A stretch of 39,420 nucleotides of DNA from Alphaproteobacteria bacterium. Its GTDB lineage: Bacteria > Pseudomonadota > Alphaproteobacteria > ATCC43930 > CGMCC-115725. Each line of letters begins with the position of its first letter. Position 1 is the stretch's first letter. Position numbers and translations under genes: made by a program. Shown here in pieces: positions 1-8,546 of this stretch. Where the stretch lies: the NCBI GenBank assembly GCA_030041385.1, contig JASHNY010000219.1, positions 1-39,420 of the forward strand, written 5' to 3'. The notes beneath the pieces are model-generated. The model saw nothing but the letters and a program-made list of their open reading frames with translations. It searched no databases and was not told the DNA's origin.

Positions 1-508
1 CGATCACGTCGCCCTGCAGGCCGTTGAAATCGAGATGCGTCGGCCGCACCGGGTCGGCCAGCGCGGCGTGCCAGGCATGGCGCAGCAGGCGCGGCAGTTC
101 CACGGTCGAATCGACCGGCGCCGAAAACTTGGTCACCGCCGAAAACAGCGGCGCGTGCGCAATCTCCTGGTAGGAATTGCGATGCTGGAACGACGGCTCC
201 TTGCGGCCGGTCAGGGCGATGACCGGGCTGCGGCCGAGCCAGGGGTCCTGCAATCCCGAGGCGAGGTTGGCGGCGCCGACCGATTGCGCCATGCACACCC
301 CCGGCCGCCCGGCGACGCGGGCGTAGCCGTCGGCCATGTAGGCGGCCGCCTTTTCCGAATGCGCGAGGACCGGCTTCACCCCCAGATCCTCGAGGTTTAG
401 CAGCGTGCGGCGCATGCACGACTCGACGAAAAACACATGGGTCATTCCGGTCCCGGCGAGCGCATGCGCGAGCCACTCATAGCCGTTCATCGTCGCCGTT
501 TCGGCCAT
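1..508 (-). CDS. Thiamine-pyrophosphate-dependent enzyme, N-terminal part (cut by window start)
   Basis: The visible 169 residues are the N-terminal (PYR/TPP-binding) domain of the acetolactate synthase/benzoylformate decarboxylase superfamily. The stretch HSEKAAAYMADGYAR matches the family motif that carries the catalytic glutamate contacting N1' of the aminopyrimidine, and that Glu is present with normal spacing to ADGYAR. It is followed by the usual region ending SPVIALTGRK. The ATG at 506-508 is preceded by GGAGGAAACC on the minus strand, a strong ribosome binding site. It lies 67 nt downstream of the SDR gene on the same strand, so they are probably co-transcribed. The central and PP domains lie outside the window, so whether it is a carboligase, a decarboxylase or a sulfopyruvate/phosphonopyruvate-type enzyme cannot be told. 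Confidence 0.85.
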   Translation of the reverse strand, partial: MAETATMNGYEWLAHALAGTGMTHVFFVESCMRRTLLNLEDLGVKPVLAHSEKAAAYMADGYARVAGRPGVCMAQSVGAANLASGLQDPWLGRSPVIALTGRKEPSFQHRNSYQEIAHAPLFSAVTKFSAPVDSTVELPRLLRHAWHAALADPVRPTHLDFNGLQGDVI

Positions 509-575
509 TGGTTTCCTCCGTTGGACGGCGGCCGTCCCGGCCGCATGCGGGCGAGAGGCCCGCGTTCCTTTGTCA

Positions 576-1337
576 CTACAACGTCAGCCCGCCATCGACG
601 ATCAGCGTCTGCCCGGTGACCATTGCGGCGCCCGCGCACAGAAAGAAAATCGCCTCCGCAATATCTTCCGGTTTGCAGGCGCGTTTCAGCGGCGTGCGCG
701 CGACCGACTCGGCCTTGCGGTCGGCCGGCCACTCGCGGTTCCACGGGCTGTCGACAAAGCCGGGCGCGACGGCGTTGACGCGGATTTCCGGCGCCAGCGC
801 ACGCGCCAGGCTGCGGGTCAGATTGATGACGCCGGCCTTGCTCGCCGCATAGGGGATCGAGCTGCCGCTGCCCTGCACCCCGGCGATCGAGGCGGTGCTG
901 CAGATGGCGCCGCACGCCGCCTTCAATGCCGGCGCCGCCGCATGGGTACAGCGGAACGGCCCGATCAGATTGGTGTTGAGGATCGACTGCCAGAACCCCT
1001 CGGTCAGCCGGTCGAGCTCGGCGAACGGGATCGGCACCGGGGTCGCCGGGGTGCCGGCGTTGTTGACGAGAAAGTCGAGCCGCCCGAGCGCCTCGATCGC
1101 GCGGATCGCCATCGTCTCGGCCTCGACCGGCTGGGCCACGTTGCCCGGTGCGGCGACGATCTTGTGGCCGAGGGATTTCAGCCGAGCCACTTCCGCGGCG
1201 CCGCGCGGATCGTCGAGCAGATGGTTGAGCGCGACCGTAGCGCCGCAGCGCGCGAAAATCTCGACCGTGGCGAGCCCGATGCCGGAGGCGCCACCGGTGA
1301 CGAGAACAGTCTTGCCGGAAAGGTCGGCGGAGATCAT
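576..1337 (-). CDS. SDR family NAD(P)-dependent oxidoreductase
   Basis: A 253-residue classical short-chain dehydrogenase/reductase. The Rossmann glycine motif TGGASGIG lies at residues 14-21 and the structural NNAG at 92-95. The catalytic set is Asn123, Ser150, Tyr163 and Lys167, with the normal 13-residue Ser-Tyr spacing and YxxxK. The C-terminal IVDGG signature is at 246-250. The chosen ATG at 1335-1337 follows GAGGAA with about 8 nt spacing; a reading frame extending further upstream has no comparable site. It would oxidise or reduce a hydroxyl/carbonyl substrate in the cytoplasm. It sits between a VOC protein and a TPP enzyme on the same strand, which suggests a shared degradative pathway. 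The substrate is unknown. Confidence 0.93.
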   Translation of the reverse strand: MISADLSGKTVLVTGGASGIGLATVEIFARCGATVALNHLLDDPRGAAEVARLKSLGHKIVAAPGNVAQPVEAETMAIRAIEALGRLDFLVNNAGTPATPVPIPFAELDRLTEGFWQSILNTNLIGPFRCTHAAAPALKAACGAICSTASIAGVQGSGSSIPYAASKAGVINLTRSLARALAPEIRVNAVAPGFVDSPWNREWPADRKAESVARTPLKRACKPEDIAEAIFFLCAGAAMVTGQTLIVDGGLTL

Positions 1338-1400
1338 GTCGCGGATTCCTCGAAAACCGGTTATTGCGACCCGCGGACCCAGACCCGCGGGGAAGCAACC

Positions 1401-1440
1401 CCGCACGGATTGCTTCGTCGGCCGCGCCTCCTCGCAATGA
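1401..1440. repeat. REP-like intergenic inverted repeat
   Basis: The stretch between the VOC and SDR genes contains ATTGC at 1409-1413 and its inverse complement GCAAT at 1434-1438, around CTTCGTCGGCCGCGCC. This arrangement (GGATTGCTTCG ... CTCGCAATGA) resembles the short palindromic elements scattered between genes in many alphaproteobacteria. Family membership is recalled from general pattern and was not tested by search. Confidence 0.4.
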
Positions 1441-1455
1441 TGGAGGTGGGGAGAG

Positions 1456-2061
1456 CTAGTGTCGGCTCAGCATGTCCCAGGGGGTCTTGCCTTCGGGCAG
1501 CGGCGGGATGCGCAGCAGGCTTTCCATCGCCTCGCCGGATTCGTAGCGGCGGCACAATTCCTCCGGGTCGTAGGTCACCCCGACCGGGTTGTCGGCAAAG
1601 GCCTGGCTGTGGAAATAGGCGTCGAGCTCCTTGGGCGTCTTGAAATTGTCGATCTGCAATTCGACCCGGTTGTTGTCGGGATCGCGGTAGTACATCGACG
1701 TGGTGACGCCGTGGTTGATCGGCCAATGCGGCAGGATGCCGGCGGCCTTGAGCCGGCGGTAGGTCGACAATAATTCGCCGAGGTCGTTGTAGCTGTAGGC
1801 GACATGATCGGTGCCGGTCGAATCCGGGTCGCGCACCCCGTGGCCGGGAATGTTGATCAGCGCGAGGCGGTGATGCTCGTCGTCATACGACAGGAAGCAC
1901 AGCATCTGGTCGCGAAACACGATCCGCGCGGCGAGCACGGTCTGATACCACGCGACCATCTTGTCGATCTGACTCGTGCGCAATACGAAATGGGCGAATT
2001 TCGCCGGGCTGATCGGCTGCGATGCCGGAGCGAGCTTGCGGAGCGGAGCCACATCGTTCAT
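1456..2061 (-). CDS. VOC-family (extradiol dioxygenase/glyoxalase-like) protein
   Basis: A 201-residue vicinal-oxygen-chelate protein. The fold is recognisable from the pattern HFVLRT, DHVAYSY and MYYRDPDNNRVELQ. The three metal ligands expected for type I extradiol dioxygenases are visible as His24, His86 and Glu134 (H-H-E), so a divalent metal, probably Fe(II) or Mn(II), should bind. The C-terminal 65 residues beyond the core (YFHSQAF, GVTYDPEEL) resemble those of catechol 2,3-dioxygenase-like VOC proteins. Start ATG at 2059-2061 follows GGGAGGACCCG on the minus strand. Its neighbours (SDR, TPP enzyme, transglutaminase-like protein) point to a catabolic operon, possibly of an aromatic or vicinal-diol substrate; that assignment is inference. 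Confidence 0.88.
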   Translation of the reverse strand: MNDVAPLRKLAPASQPISPAKFAHFVLRTSQIDKMVAWYQTVLAARIVFRDQMLCFLSYDDEHHRLALINIPGHGVRDPDSTGTDHVAYSYNDLGELLSTYRRLKAAGILPHWPINHGVTTSMYYRDPDNNRVELQIDNFKTPKELDAYFHSQAFADNPVGVTYDPEELCRRYESGEAMESLLRIPPLPEGKTPWDMLSRH

Positions 2062-2150
2062 CGGGTCCTCCCTGGGCGTGGTTGCCGGCAAATTATACCG
2101 CGACGGCCCAAAAATGCAGCCGAATGCCGCGCGACGCCCGCCCCTGCCGT

Positions 2151-3191
2151 CTACGCCGCCTCCCGCGAGGAGATCGCGTAGGCAAAGCCCTTCGGGTCGA
2201 GCCAGTCGACGATCTTGTCGGGGGCTTCGGCATAGGGATACATCAGAAAGCCGATCGGGCCGTCCTTCTGTCCCGGCAGCGTGAAGTCGCGGGCATAGTT
2301 GAACGCCACCCAGTTCATCTCCCAATTGCCGAACAGTCTCTCGCGCAACGCCTTGATCCGGTCGTTGTCGAGCGGGAGGTTTTCTTCGAGCATGACCTTG
2401 CGCACGTCGGCCGGATCGACCGGCAGCCAGCCCTGGCCGGCGATGTGGACCTCGGCGCGGCAATGCTGCGCCCCGGTGATGTTGCCTGACTTGCCGAGCG
2501 ACTTGGCGATCTTCGAATCGGCCACACGGATGCCGAACACATCGCGCGCCGGCAACCCCGACGCCCGCGCCAAGGCCACGTAAAGCGAGCTGATATCGGC
2601 GCACTTGCCGCCGAGATCGCCGCTTTCAAGCATGAACGCGACGTTGCCGAGGCCGCAGCCGCGCGTCGCGGCGCGGCGAAAGGTGTTGTCGACGACCCAG
2701 TCGTAGATCGCCCGCGCCTTGTCGAGCGGCCGGGTGCGCGCGCCGACGATCTTCTGCGCCGTTCTCAGCACGATGCCGTCGGTCGGCGAGCTGGCGGTCG
2801 GCCGCAGATACTCGGCCAGCTCCTCGGGCGAGCCTTCGGGCGAGAAACCTGCTCGGTCGCGCGTCGCCGCGCGCGCGGTCACCACGATTTCGCGCGGGAC
2901 GGCCTGGTCCGGCCAGGCGGCCGAAACGATCGGCGCCCGTGCCGCCGTCGCCCACAGCAGCGAGGCGGGAGCCGGCGACTGCCAGGTCAGATCGACGGCA
3001 CGCTGGTAGTCGAGCGCGTCCTGAGGCACTGGCAGCCACAGCCGCGCCGGTATCTTCGGATCCTGCAACCTCACCGTGTAGGTAAGGTCGAATTGCCGCC
3101 AGCCCGCAGGAACCGCGGCCTCAGCCCGTCGGCCGAAAGCCGCAAATCCGCCGGCCGCCGCCATGGTAGTGATGAATTCGCGCCGCAGCAT
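2151..3191 (-). CDS. Transglutaminase-like domain protein with Tat-type leader
   Basis: A 346-residue protein starting MLRREF followed by a hydrophobic AAAGGFAAFG segment and an Ala-rich cleavage region near residue 26, which is a twin-arginine-type export signal. The catalytic triad of the transglutaminase-like superfamily is visible: Cys197 in GGKCADIS, His243 in QHCRAEV and Asp259 in LPVDPAD. Members of this superfamily are mostly cysteine proteases or amidases rather than true transglutaminases. The start at 3189-3191 follows GAGGAGGCGAAGCT; an upstream in-frame extension exists but precedes the leader. It is probably the first gene of the minus-strand group ending with the TPP enzyme, and it diverges from the TauD-like gene over a 134-nt gap. 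Export of one member of an otherwise cytoplasmic group is unusual. Confidence 0.87.
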   Translation of the reverse strand: MLRREFITTMAAAGGFAAFGRRAEAAVPAGWRQFDLTYTVRLQDPKIPARLWLPVPQDALDYQRAVDLTWQSPAPASLLWATAARAPIVSAAWPDQAVPREIVVTARAATRDRAGFSPEGSPEELAEYLRPTASSPTDGIVLRTAQKIVGARTRPLDKARAIYDWVVDNTFRRAATRGCGLGNVAFMLESGDLGGKCADISSLYVALARASGLPARDVFGIRVADSKIAKSLGKSGNITGAQHCRAEVHIAGQGWLPVDPADVRKVMLEENLPLDNDRIKALRERLFGNWEMNWVAFNYARDFTLPGQKDGPIGFLMYPYAEAPDKIVDWLDPKGFAYAISSREAA

Positions 3192-3325
3192 AGCTTCGCC
3201 TCCTCGCGCCGGCGCACGTTGCGGCGCACCGGCAGCCTGTTTCGCAAATCGGGTGGAATGACTAGATTCCCTGGGGAAGGGGCGCACACGGCGGCCCTTC
3301 GCGTCGGATCGGCGGGAGAACGATA

Positions 3326-4264
3326 ATGCCGGACAGCACTTCTGTCACCACGACGGCGTCAGGGTTGACGGTCACGCCGACCGGCGAAACCCTCGGCGCG
3401 ACGATTTCCGGCATCGACCTGGGGCGGCCGCTTGACGACCGCGCCTTCGCGACCATCCTTCGCGCCCTCGGCCGGCACGGCGTTCTGCGCTTTCCGAAGC
3501 AGAGGCTCGATGCCGTGCAGCAGATGGCGTTTTCCGCGCGGTTCGGCTCGCTCGAGATCAACGTCGCCGGCGCCTATCAGGAGCCGGGGCATCCCGAGGT
3601 GATGATCCTCTCCAACATCGTCGAAAACGGAAAACCCATCGGCGCGCGCGACGCCGGCCAGGATTGGCACACAGACATGTCGTACAGCGCAACGATCGCC
3701 TTCGCCAACGTGCTCTACGCGCTGAAGGTGCCGCAGCGCGAGGGCAAGCCGCTCGGCGGCACCGAATTCGCCAATATGCGTGCGGCCTATGCCGACCTGC
3801 CCGCGGAATTGAAGACCCGCCTTGCCGGTATGACCGTGCTCCACGACTTCAACAAGTTCTGGGAGATGATGCGGCGGCGGCCGGGTAGCTGGCGCAAGCC
3901 GATGACCGCGGAACAGCGGCGCCAGAAGCCGCCGGTGTCGCACCCGATCTTCCTTAACCACCCGATCACCGGCGAAAAGGTGCTTTACGCCAATCCCGGC
4001 TATGCGATCCGCATCAACGAGTTGCCGGAAAAGGAAAGCGAGGAGACCCTCGAATTCCTGTTCGCCCACCAATTACAGCCGAAATTCCGCTATCTGCACC
4101 GGTGGAGCGAAGGCGACCTCTTGCTGTGGGACGATATCGGCACGTTGCACAACGCCCAGGCCGATTACGGCCCCGACGAGCCTCGCCTGATCAAGCGCTG
4201 CCAGGTCATGGCCGACCGCATCTTCGACCCCGGTTTCGTGCGGGCCGCGCTGGCGGCGGCCTGA
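3326..4264 (+). CDS. TauD/TfdA-family Fe(II)/2-oxoglutarate dioxygenase
   Basis: A 312-residue non-heme iron oxygenase. The iron-binding facial triad is His115-x-Asp117 (DWHTDMSY) and His275 (IGTLHNA). Arg287 and Arg291 lie in the segment that binds the 2-oxoglutarate carboxylate. Length and motif order match TauD/TfdA enzymes, which hydroxylate taurine, aryloxyacetates, sulfate esters and similar compounds using O2 and 2-oxoglutarate. Start ATG at 3326 follows GGGAGAACGATA. It is transcribed away from the transglutaminase/VOC/SDR/TPP group and converges on the Ugp-like transporter operon, with only 9 nt between stop codons. The substrate cannot be read from the sequence. Confidence 0.92.
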   Translation: MPDSTSVTTTASGLTVTPTGETLGATISGIDLGRPLDDRAFATILRALGRHGVLRFPKQRLDAVQQMAFSARFGSLEINVAGAYQEPGHPEVMILSNIVENGKPIGARDAGQDWHTDMSYSATIAFANVLYALKVPQREGKPLGGTEFANMRAAYADLPAELKTRLAGMTVLHDFNKFWEMMRRRPGSWRKPMTAEQRRQKPPVSHPIFLNHPITGEKVLYANPGYAIRINELPEKESEETLEFLFAHQLQPKFRYLHRWSEGDLLLWDDIGTLHNAQADYGPDEPRLIKRCQVMADRIFDPGFVRAALAAA

Positions 4265-4273
4265 CGGCGTCCG

Positions 4274-5413
4274 TTACGCGCCGCGCGCCGCGGCCGGCTG
4301 AAGCGGCGGAGAGATTTCGCGCGGGTTCGACGGCTCGGCGTCGCCCGGCGTGCTGCCGATCCGGCGGCCATCAGCGTCGAACAGATCGAGCCGGGACGCC
4401 GCGGCGTCGATCCATACCTTGCCGCGGTCCGGCAATTTGCCGTCGACGGCGACCCGCGCGACCAGCTCGCCGTCGGGCCAGCGCGCGTGGACCAGCACTT
4501 CCGCGCCCAGCGGCTCGATCAGTGCGACATCGAGCGGTAGCGATCCGGCTACCGGATCCGGCGAGAACCGTAACCACTCCGGCCGGATCCCGACCTGGAC
4601 CGGACCGCCGGGGCCGCTCGCACCACCGGTCGGAAACACGGCAACCGGGGTCCGCACGGTGCCGCCGGCGATCTCGCCGGCGAGCAGATTGAGCCGCGGG
4701 CTCGACAGAAACTGGGCCACGAACAGCGTCGCCGGCAAGCGGTAGACGTCGAGCGGGCGGCCGACCTGTTCGAGCCGACCCAGGTTCATGACGGCGAGCC
4801 GGTCGGCGAGGGTCATCGCTTCGACCTGGTCGTGGGTCACGTAAAGCGTCGTGACACCGAGGCGATGCTGCAATTCCTTCAATTCAGCGCGGGTATTGGC
4901 GCGCACCTGGGCATCGAGGTTCGACAGCGGCTCGTCCATCAGGAACAACAGCGGCTCGCGCACGATCGCCCGGCCGAGCGCGACGCGCTGCTGCTGGCCG
5001 CCGGAAAGCTGGTGCGGCTTGCGATCGAGCAATTGCTCGATCGCAAGCATGCGCGCGACCCGCTCGATGCGGCCACCGATCTGGTCGCGCGGCACGCGGT
5101 GGCGCTTCAGGCCGAAGGCGAGGTTGTTGCGCACCGTCATATGCGGGTAGAGCGCATAATCCTGGAACACCATCGCGATGTTGCGCGCCTCGGCGGGCAC
5201 CGAGGTGACGTCGGACCCGCCGAGCGCAATCCGGCCGGAATCGGGATCGCTCAACCCGGCGACCATGCGCAGCAAGGTCGTCTTGCCGCACCCCGATGGG
5301 CCGAGCAGCACGAAGAACTCGCCCTCGAAAATCTCGAGATCGAGCCCGCGGACGACGGCATTAGACCCGTGCGCCTTGGCGATACCGGCAAGGGCGAGCG
5401 CGACCTTTCCCAT
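4274..5413 (-). CDS. CUT1-type ABC importer ATP-binding protein (UgpC/MalK-like)
   Basis: A 379-residue ATPase that energises the importer encoded just upstream. The Walker A motif GPSGCGKTT is at residues 38-46. The ABC signature LSGGQQQR and Walker B FLMDEP follow, and the H-loop is in VTHDQVEA. The C-terminal TOBE/OB region (VQVGIRPEWLRF onward) is typical of MalK/UgpC. The start overlaps the preceding stop by one base (TAATG at 5411-5415), so translation is probably coupled to the binding-protein gene. A long open frame runs upstream of this ATG opposite the binding-protein frame, but it is not a fusion. Confidence 0.95.
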   Translation of the reverse strand: MGKVALALAGIAKAHGSNAVVRGLDLEIFEGEFFVLLGPSGCGKTTLLRMVAGLSDPDSGRIALGGSDVTSVPAEARNIAMVFQDYALYPHMTVRNNLAFGLKRHRVPRDQIGGRIERVARMLAIEQLLDRKPHQLSGGQQQRVALGRAIVREPLLFLMDEPLSNLDAQVRANTRAELKELQHRLGVTTLYVTHDQVEAMTLADRLAVMNLGRLEQVGRPLDVYRLPATLFVAQFLSSPRLNLLAGEIAGGTVRTPVAVFPTGGASGPGGPVQVGIRPEWLRFSPDPVAGSLPLDVALIEPLGAEVLVHARWPDGELVARVAVDGKLPDRGKVWIDAAASRLDLFDADGRRIGSTPGDAEPSNPREISPPLQPAAARGA

Positions 5414-6681
5414 TACTGTGCCATCGCCGCGTTCGCCTCCGCGGTCGCTTTCTTCGCGCCCGCCACGAGCGGTTCCTTGTTGGCGAGCACGGCCTTGATC
5501 AGCCCGTTGAGGATGTCGCGGGCCGGCGCGTATTTGGGCGAAGCCGGTTCGGCCTTGGCGTCCTTGAGCTGCTCCTTGGTGACCAGCACGTCCGGGTGTT
5601 TTTTGACCAGCGCCTGCATCTCCGGCTCGTTCCAAGCGGCCATGCTGGTCGCCAGATAGCCCGACGCAGCGCTCCAGCGTGCGGCCTGCGCCGGGGCGCT
5701 GAGCCAGGTGATCAGCGTCCACGCCGCCTTCTGCTTCGCCGGGTCGGTATCGTACAGCATCATGTTGGCGCCGCCCGAAGGGGGACCGAACTGGACGTTC
5801 TTCGGCAGCCGGCCCATGCCCCAGTGGAACTTGACGTGCTGGCGCATGAAACTCTGCGACCCGGTCGAGTGCCAGATCATCGCCGTCCGGCCGGCGACGA
5901 ATTCCGGCGGCCCATCGTTCCAGGGCGTGTAGGCGGGGGTCACCTTGTACTTGTTGACGAGGTCGTACCAGTATTGCAGCGCCCCGATATCCTTCGGCTG
6001 ATCCCACAAGACATGGGTGCCGTCGGCGCTGAGCGATTGGCCGCCGTTCTGGTAGACGAGCGCGTAATAGAACCAGTTGAACGCTTCGAGCGGCAATTCG
6101 ACGCCCCACCGCGTGACCCTGCCGCCATCGCGCTTGGTCAATTTCTCCGCGTCGCTGGCCATCTCGGCCCAGGTCTCGGGCGGCTTGTTCGGGTCGAGCC
6201 CGACCTCCTTGAAGGCGTCCTTGTTGTAGTAGAGCACCGGGGTCGAACGCTGGAACGGGATGCCATAGACTTTGCCCTGGTAGCGGGAGTTGAGGAGCAT
6301 CGACGGCCAGAACTTGTCGAGGAACTTGGCGCCGCCCGAGCCGGCAATCAGCGTGTCGAGCGGCTGCGCGGCACCGAGCGAGGCGAGAACCGGGACCGAG
6401 CTGATTTCCGTCACCCCCACGTCGGGCAGGGTGCCGGCGAGCTTGCCGGCCTGGATCTTCTGCAAGGTCACGTCGTAATTGCCGGTATAGACCGCGGTTA
6501 CCTTGATTCCCGGATGGGTCTTGTTGAAATCGGCCATCAGGCCGTCGACGATCTTGGTGAGACCGCCGCCGACATCGACCGGATACCAGAAGCTCAACGC
6601 GACCGGATCGGCATTGGCCGGAATCGTCCACCCCGCGATCGCCGCAATCGCCGCGGCAACCAGTACTCTACCGAACCTCAT
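5413..6681 (-). CDS. Extracellular solute-binding protein, family 1 (UgpB-like)
   Basis: A 422-residue periplasmic binding protein. Residues 1-25 form a Sec signal peptide (RFGRVLVAAAIAAIAG, cleavage near ANA|DP). The mature start with LSFWYPVDVGGG, MADFNKTHPGIKV and VYTGNYD closely resembles UgpB-type proteins that bind glycerol-3-phosphate or its diesters, though sugar binders share the fold. The start at 6679-6681 follows GGGGGGGAGTGCC. It is third in the four-gene operon, after the two permeases, and 18 nt downstream of the second. Its position between permeases and ATPase differs from the ugpBAEC order of E. coli. Glycerophosphodiester uptake is a reasonable guess and not established. 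Confidence 0.93.
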   Translation of the reverse strand: MRFGRVLVAAAIAAIAGWTIPANADPVALSFWYPVDVGGGLTKIVDGLMADFNKTHPGIKVTAVYTGNYDVTLQKIQAGKLAGTLPDVGVTEISSVPVLASLGAAQPLDTLIAGSGGAKFLDKFWPSMLLNSRYQGKVYGIPFQRSTPVLYYNKDAFKEVGLDPNKPPETWAEMASDAEKLTKRDGGRVTRWGVELPLEAFNWFYYALVYQNGGQSLSADGTHVLWDQPKDIGALQYWYDLVNKYKVTPAYTPWNDGPPEFVAGRTAMIWHSTGSQSFMRQHVKFHWGMGRLPKNVQFGPPSGGANMMLYDTDPAKQKAAWTLITWLSAPAQAARWSAASGYLATSMAAWNEPEMQALVKKHPDVLVTKEQLKDAKAEPASPKYAPARDILNGLIKAVLANKEPLVAGAKKATAEANAAMAQ

Positions 6682-6699
6682 GGCACTCCCCCCCGTTTT

Positions 6700-7524
6700 T
6701 CAGCGCTTAAGTCCAGCATTTACATGGCTGCGAATGAAATAGCGCTGCGTCAAAAAGAACACGATCAGCACCGGGCCGGCAACAAACAGGGTGGCGGCCA
6801 TCAGCAGGTTCCAGTCGGTCGTGACCTCCTGGCTCACGAACATTGCCAGCCCGATCGGCAATGTGCGGATCTGGTCGCGGTTGGTCACGATCAACGGCCA
6901 GAAATAGTCGTTCCAATGCGCGACCAGGGCGACCAGCACGAACGCGACCACGGTCGGGCGCGCCAGCGGCAACAGGAAATGCCACAGAAATGCGAGGCCG
7001 GTGCAGCGGTCGAGCCGCGCGGCATCCTCGATCGCGTCGGGGACTGCGAGAAAGGCCTGGCGCAACAGAAACGTGCCGAACGCACTCGCGGCGAACGGTG
7101 CGATCAGCGCGCCGTAGCTGTCGAGCCAGCCGAAATGCTGCAACGTGATGAAATTGGCGAGAAACGTGACCTGGATCGGGATGATCAGCGCGCCGATCAC
7201 CGCGAACAGAATAAAGCCGCGCCCGACAAAGCGCCGTCGCGCCAATGCGAAGGCCGCGAGGCTCGACGTGACGAGCTGCAAAAACAGGATCGCCGCGGTC
7301 ACCCCGACGCTGTTGATGAAATAGCGGCCGAACGCGGCGCCCTCCCAGGCATTGACGAAATTGCGCCACTCGATGCGGCCGGGAAGCCAGCGCGGCGTCG
7401 CCGTGAAAATCTCGCTGCTCGGCTTGAGCGCGCTGACGACGAGCCAGTACATCGGCATCGCCACGAGCGCCGCCGCGATCAGCACGGCGGCATAGAGCAG
7501 TATGCGCCCGACGACCCGCTTCAT
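6700..7524 (-). CDS. CUT1-type ABC permease (UgpE/MalG-like)
   Basis: A 274-residue inner-membrane permease with about six transmembrane helices, beginning with LLYAAVLIAAALVAMPMYWL. The EAA loop that docks on the ATPase is at residues 166-188 (EDAARLD, then FLLPLARP). The invariant glycine of that loop (EAA-x3-G) is replaced by Arg173, encoded by CGC at 7006-7008, one base from the usual GGC. The other parts of the loop are normal. The start overlaps the preceding permease stop by four bases (ATGA at 7521-7524). It should form a heterodimer with that permease. The substitution may weaken coupling to the ATPase, or may be an assembly error. Confidence 0.93.
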   Translation of the reverse strand: MKRVVGRILLYAAVLIAAALVAMPMYWLVVSALKPSSEIFTATPRWLPGRIEWRNFVNAWEGAAFGRYFINSVGVTAAILFLQLVTSSLAAFALARRRFVGRGFILFAVIGALIIPIQVTFLANFITLQHFGWLDSYGALIAPFAASAFGTFLLRQAFLAVPDAIEDAARLDRCTGLAFLWHFLLPLARPTVVAFVLVALVAHWNDYFWPLIVTNRDQIRTLPIGLAMFVSQEVTTDWNLLMAATLFVAGPVLIVFFLTQRYFIRSHVNAGLKR

Positions 7525-8405
7525 CGGCTGTACCACAGGCTGATCAGGCCCGAGAGCGTATAGACCAGCACGAACATCACGACCGCGATCGCGCCGGCAA
7601 AACCCAGCCGGAAATACTGGAACCCGTTCTGGTAGACATAGAAAACCAACAGGTTGGTGGCGTTGCTCGGCCCGCCCTGGGTCATGATGTTGACAAAGTC
7701 GAAGGCCTGAAACGACAGGATCAGGGCGATCACGATGGCGAACCAGGTGGTCGGGCGTAAGAGCGGCCAGGTGACCGACCAGAACCGGTCCCACGGCCGC
7801 GCGCCGTCGAGCCGCGCCGCCTCGAGCACCGATTGCGGCAGGGATTGCAGCGCCGCCAGGTAGACCAGCATGAAATAGCCGAAGGTCTTCCACACGCCGA
7901 CCGCGATCAACGACCCCAACGCATATTCGGAATCGGTCAGCCAGCCGATCGGCGGCAGCCCGATGAGACCGAGAAGGTAATTGGCGAGGCCGTAATCGGT
8001 GTTGAAAATCCACAGCGCGACCGTTGCCCCGGCGACGGTCGGCAACACTACCGGCGTGTAGAGCAGCGTGCGCAGCAGGCGGGCGCCGCGGAGCCGCTGA
8101 TCGAGCGCCAGCGCCAGCGCCAGCCCGAGACCGATGCTGAGCGGCACGACCAGCCCGGTATAGATCGCGGTATTGCCGAGCACTCGCCAGAACAGCGGGT
8201 TGGCAAACAATTCGCGATAATTGGTGAGCCCGACCCAGCGCGGCATCGGCGCCGAGGCACCGAGCCGGTGCAGCGACAGATGGATCAGGTAGACGAGCGG
8301 GTAGTAGTTCCACAGACCCAGCAACAGGAGTGCCGGCAGCACATAGAGGTAGGGCGCGAGCCTCGCCCGGGCTCGCGTAGACGCGCCTGCGGCAACCGCC
8401 GTCAT
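7521..8405 (-). CDS. CUT1-type ABC permease (UgpA/MalF-like)
   Basis: A 294-residue permease, first gene of the importer operon. A short basic N-terminus precedes YLYVLPALLLLGLWNYYPL and about six predicted helices. The EAA loop is intact (EAARLDGARPWDRF then WPLLRP), in contrast to its partner. The ATG at 8403-8405 is preceded by a G-rich stretch (GGGGGGACGGGAG). The reading frame is open for another 23 codons upstream, but that extension lacks membrane-protein character and a better start. The operon promoter should lie in the 141-nt gap to the N-formylglutamate amidohydrolase gene; I see no clear -35/-10 pair there. Confidence 0.93.
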   Translation of the reverse strand: MTAVAAGASTRARARLAPYLYVLPALLLLGLWNYYPLVYLIHLSLHRLGASAPMPRWVGLTNYRELFANPLFWRVLGNTAIYTGLVVPLSIGLGLALALALDQRLRGARLLRTLLYTPVVLPTVAGATVALWIFNTDYGLANYLLGLIGLPPIGWLTDSEYALGSLIAVGVWKTFGYFMLVYLAALQSLPQSVLEAARLDGARPWDRFWSVTWPLLRPTTWFAIVIALILSFQAFDFVNIMTQGGPSNATNLLVFYVYQNGFQYFRLGFAGAIAVVMFVLVYTLSGLISLWYSR

Positions 8406-8546
8406 CTCCCGTCCCCCCGCCAAAGACCGAGGATGGCAGTACATACGAACAGAATCAACCGCATGAAATGCCATCCGGCACCGCGCGCTCCCGGCTGCGT
8501 CGGAGCGCCGCAGCAGAGCGAGCTGCCCGCCGGCCCGCCCGCGTCT

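Noticed and set aside
1456-2604. A longer frame extending the VOC protein upstream by about 180 residues
   Set aside because: The extra part overlaps the transglutaminase-like gene in a different frame and shows no domain; the ATG at 2061 has a good ribosome binding site.
4274-6631. One long minus-strand frame that would join a binding-protein-sized region to the ATPase
   Set aside because: Its upstream part is a shadow of the real binding-protein frame; it has Arg/Gly-rich non-protein composition, while 5413-6681 in another frame gives a clean signal peptide and UgpB-like sequence.
8485-8508. 7-bp hairpin (GCGCTCC/GGAGCGC) downstream of the N-formylglutamate amidohydrolase gene as a terminator
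   Set aside because: The loop is 10 nt and no T-run follows; such stems are frequent by chance at this G+C content.
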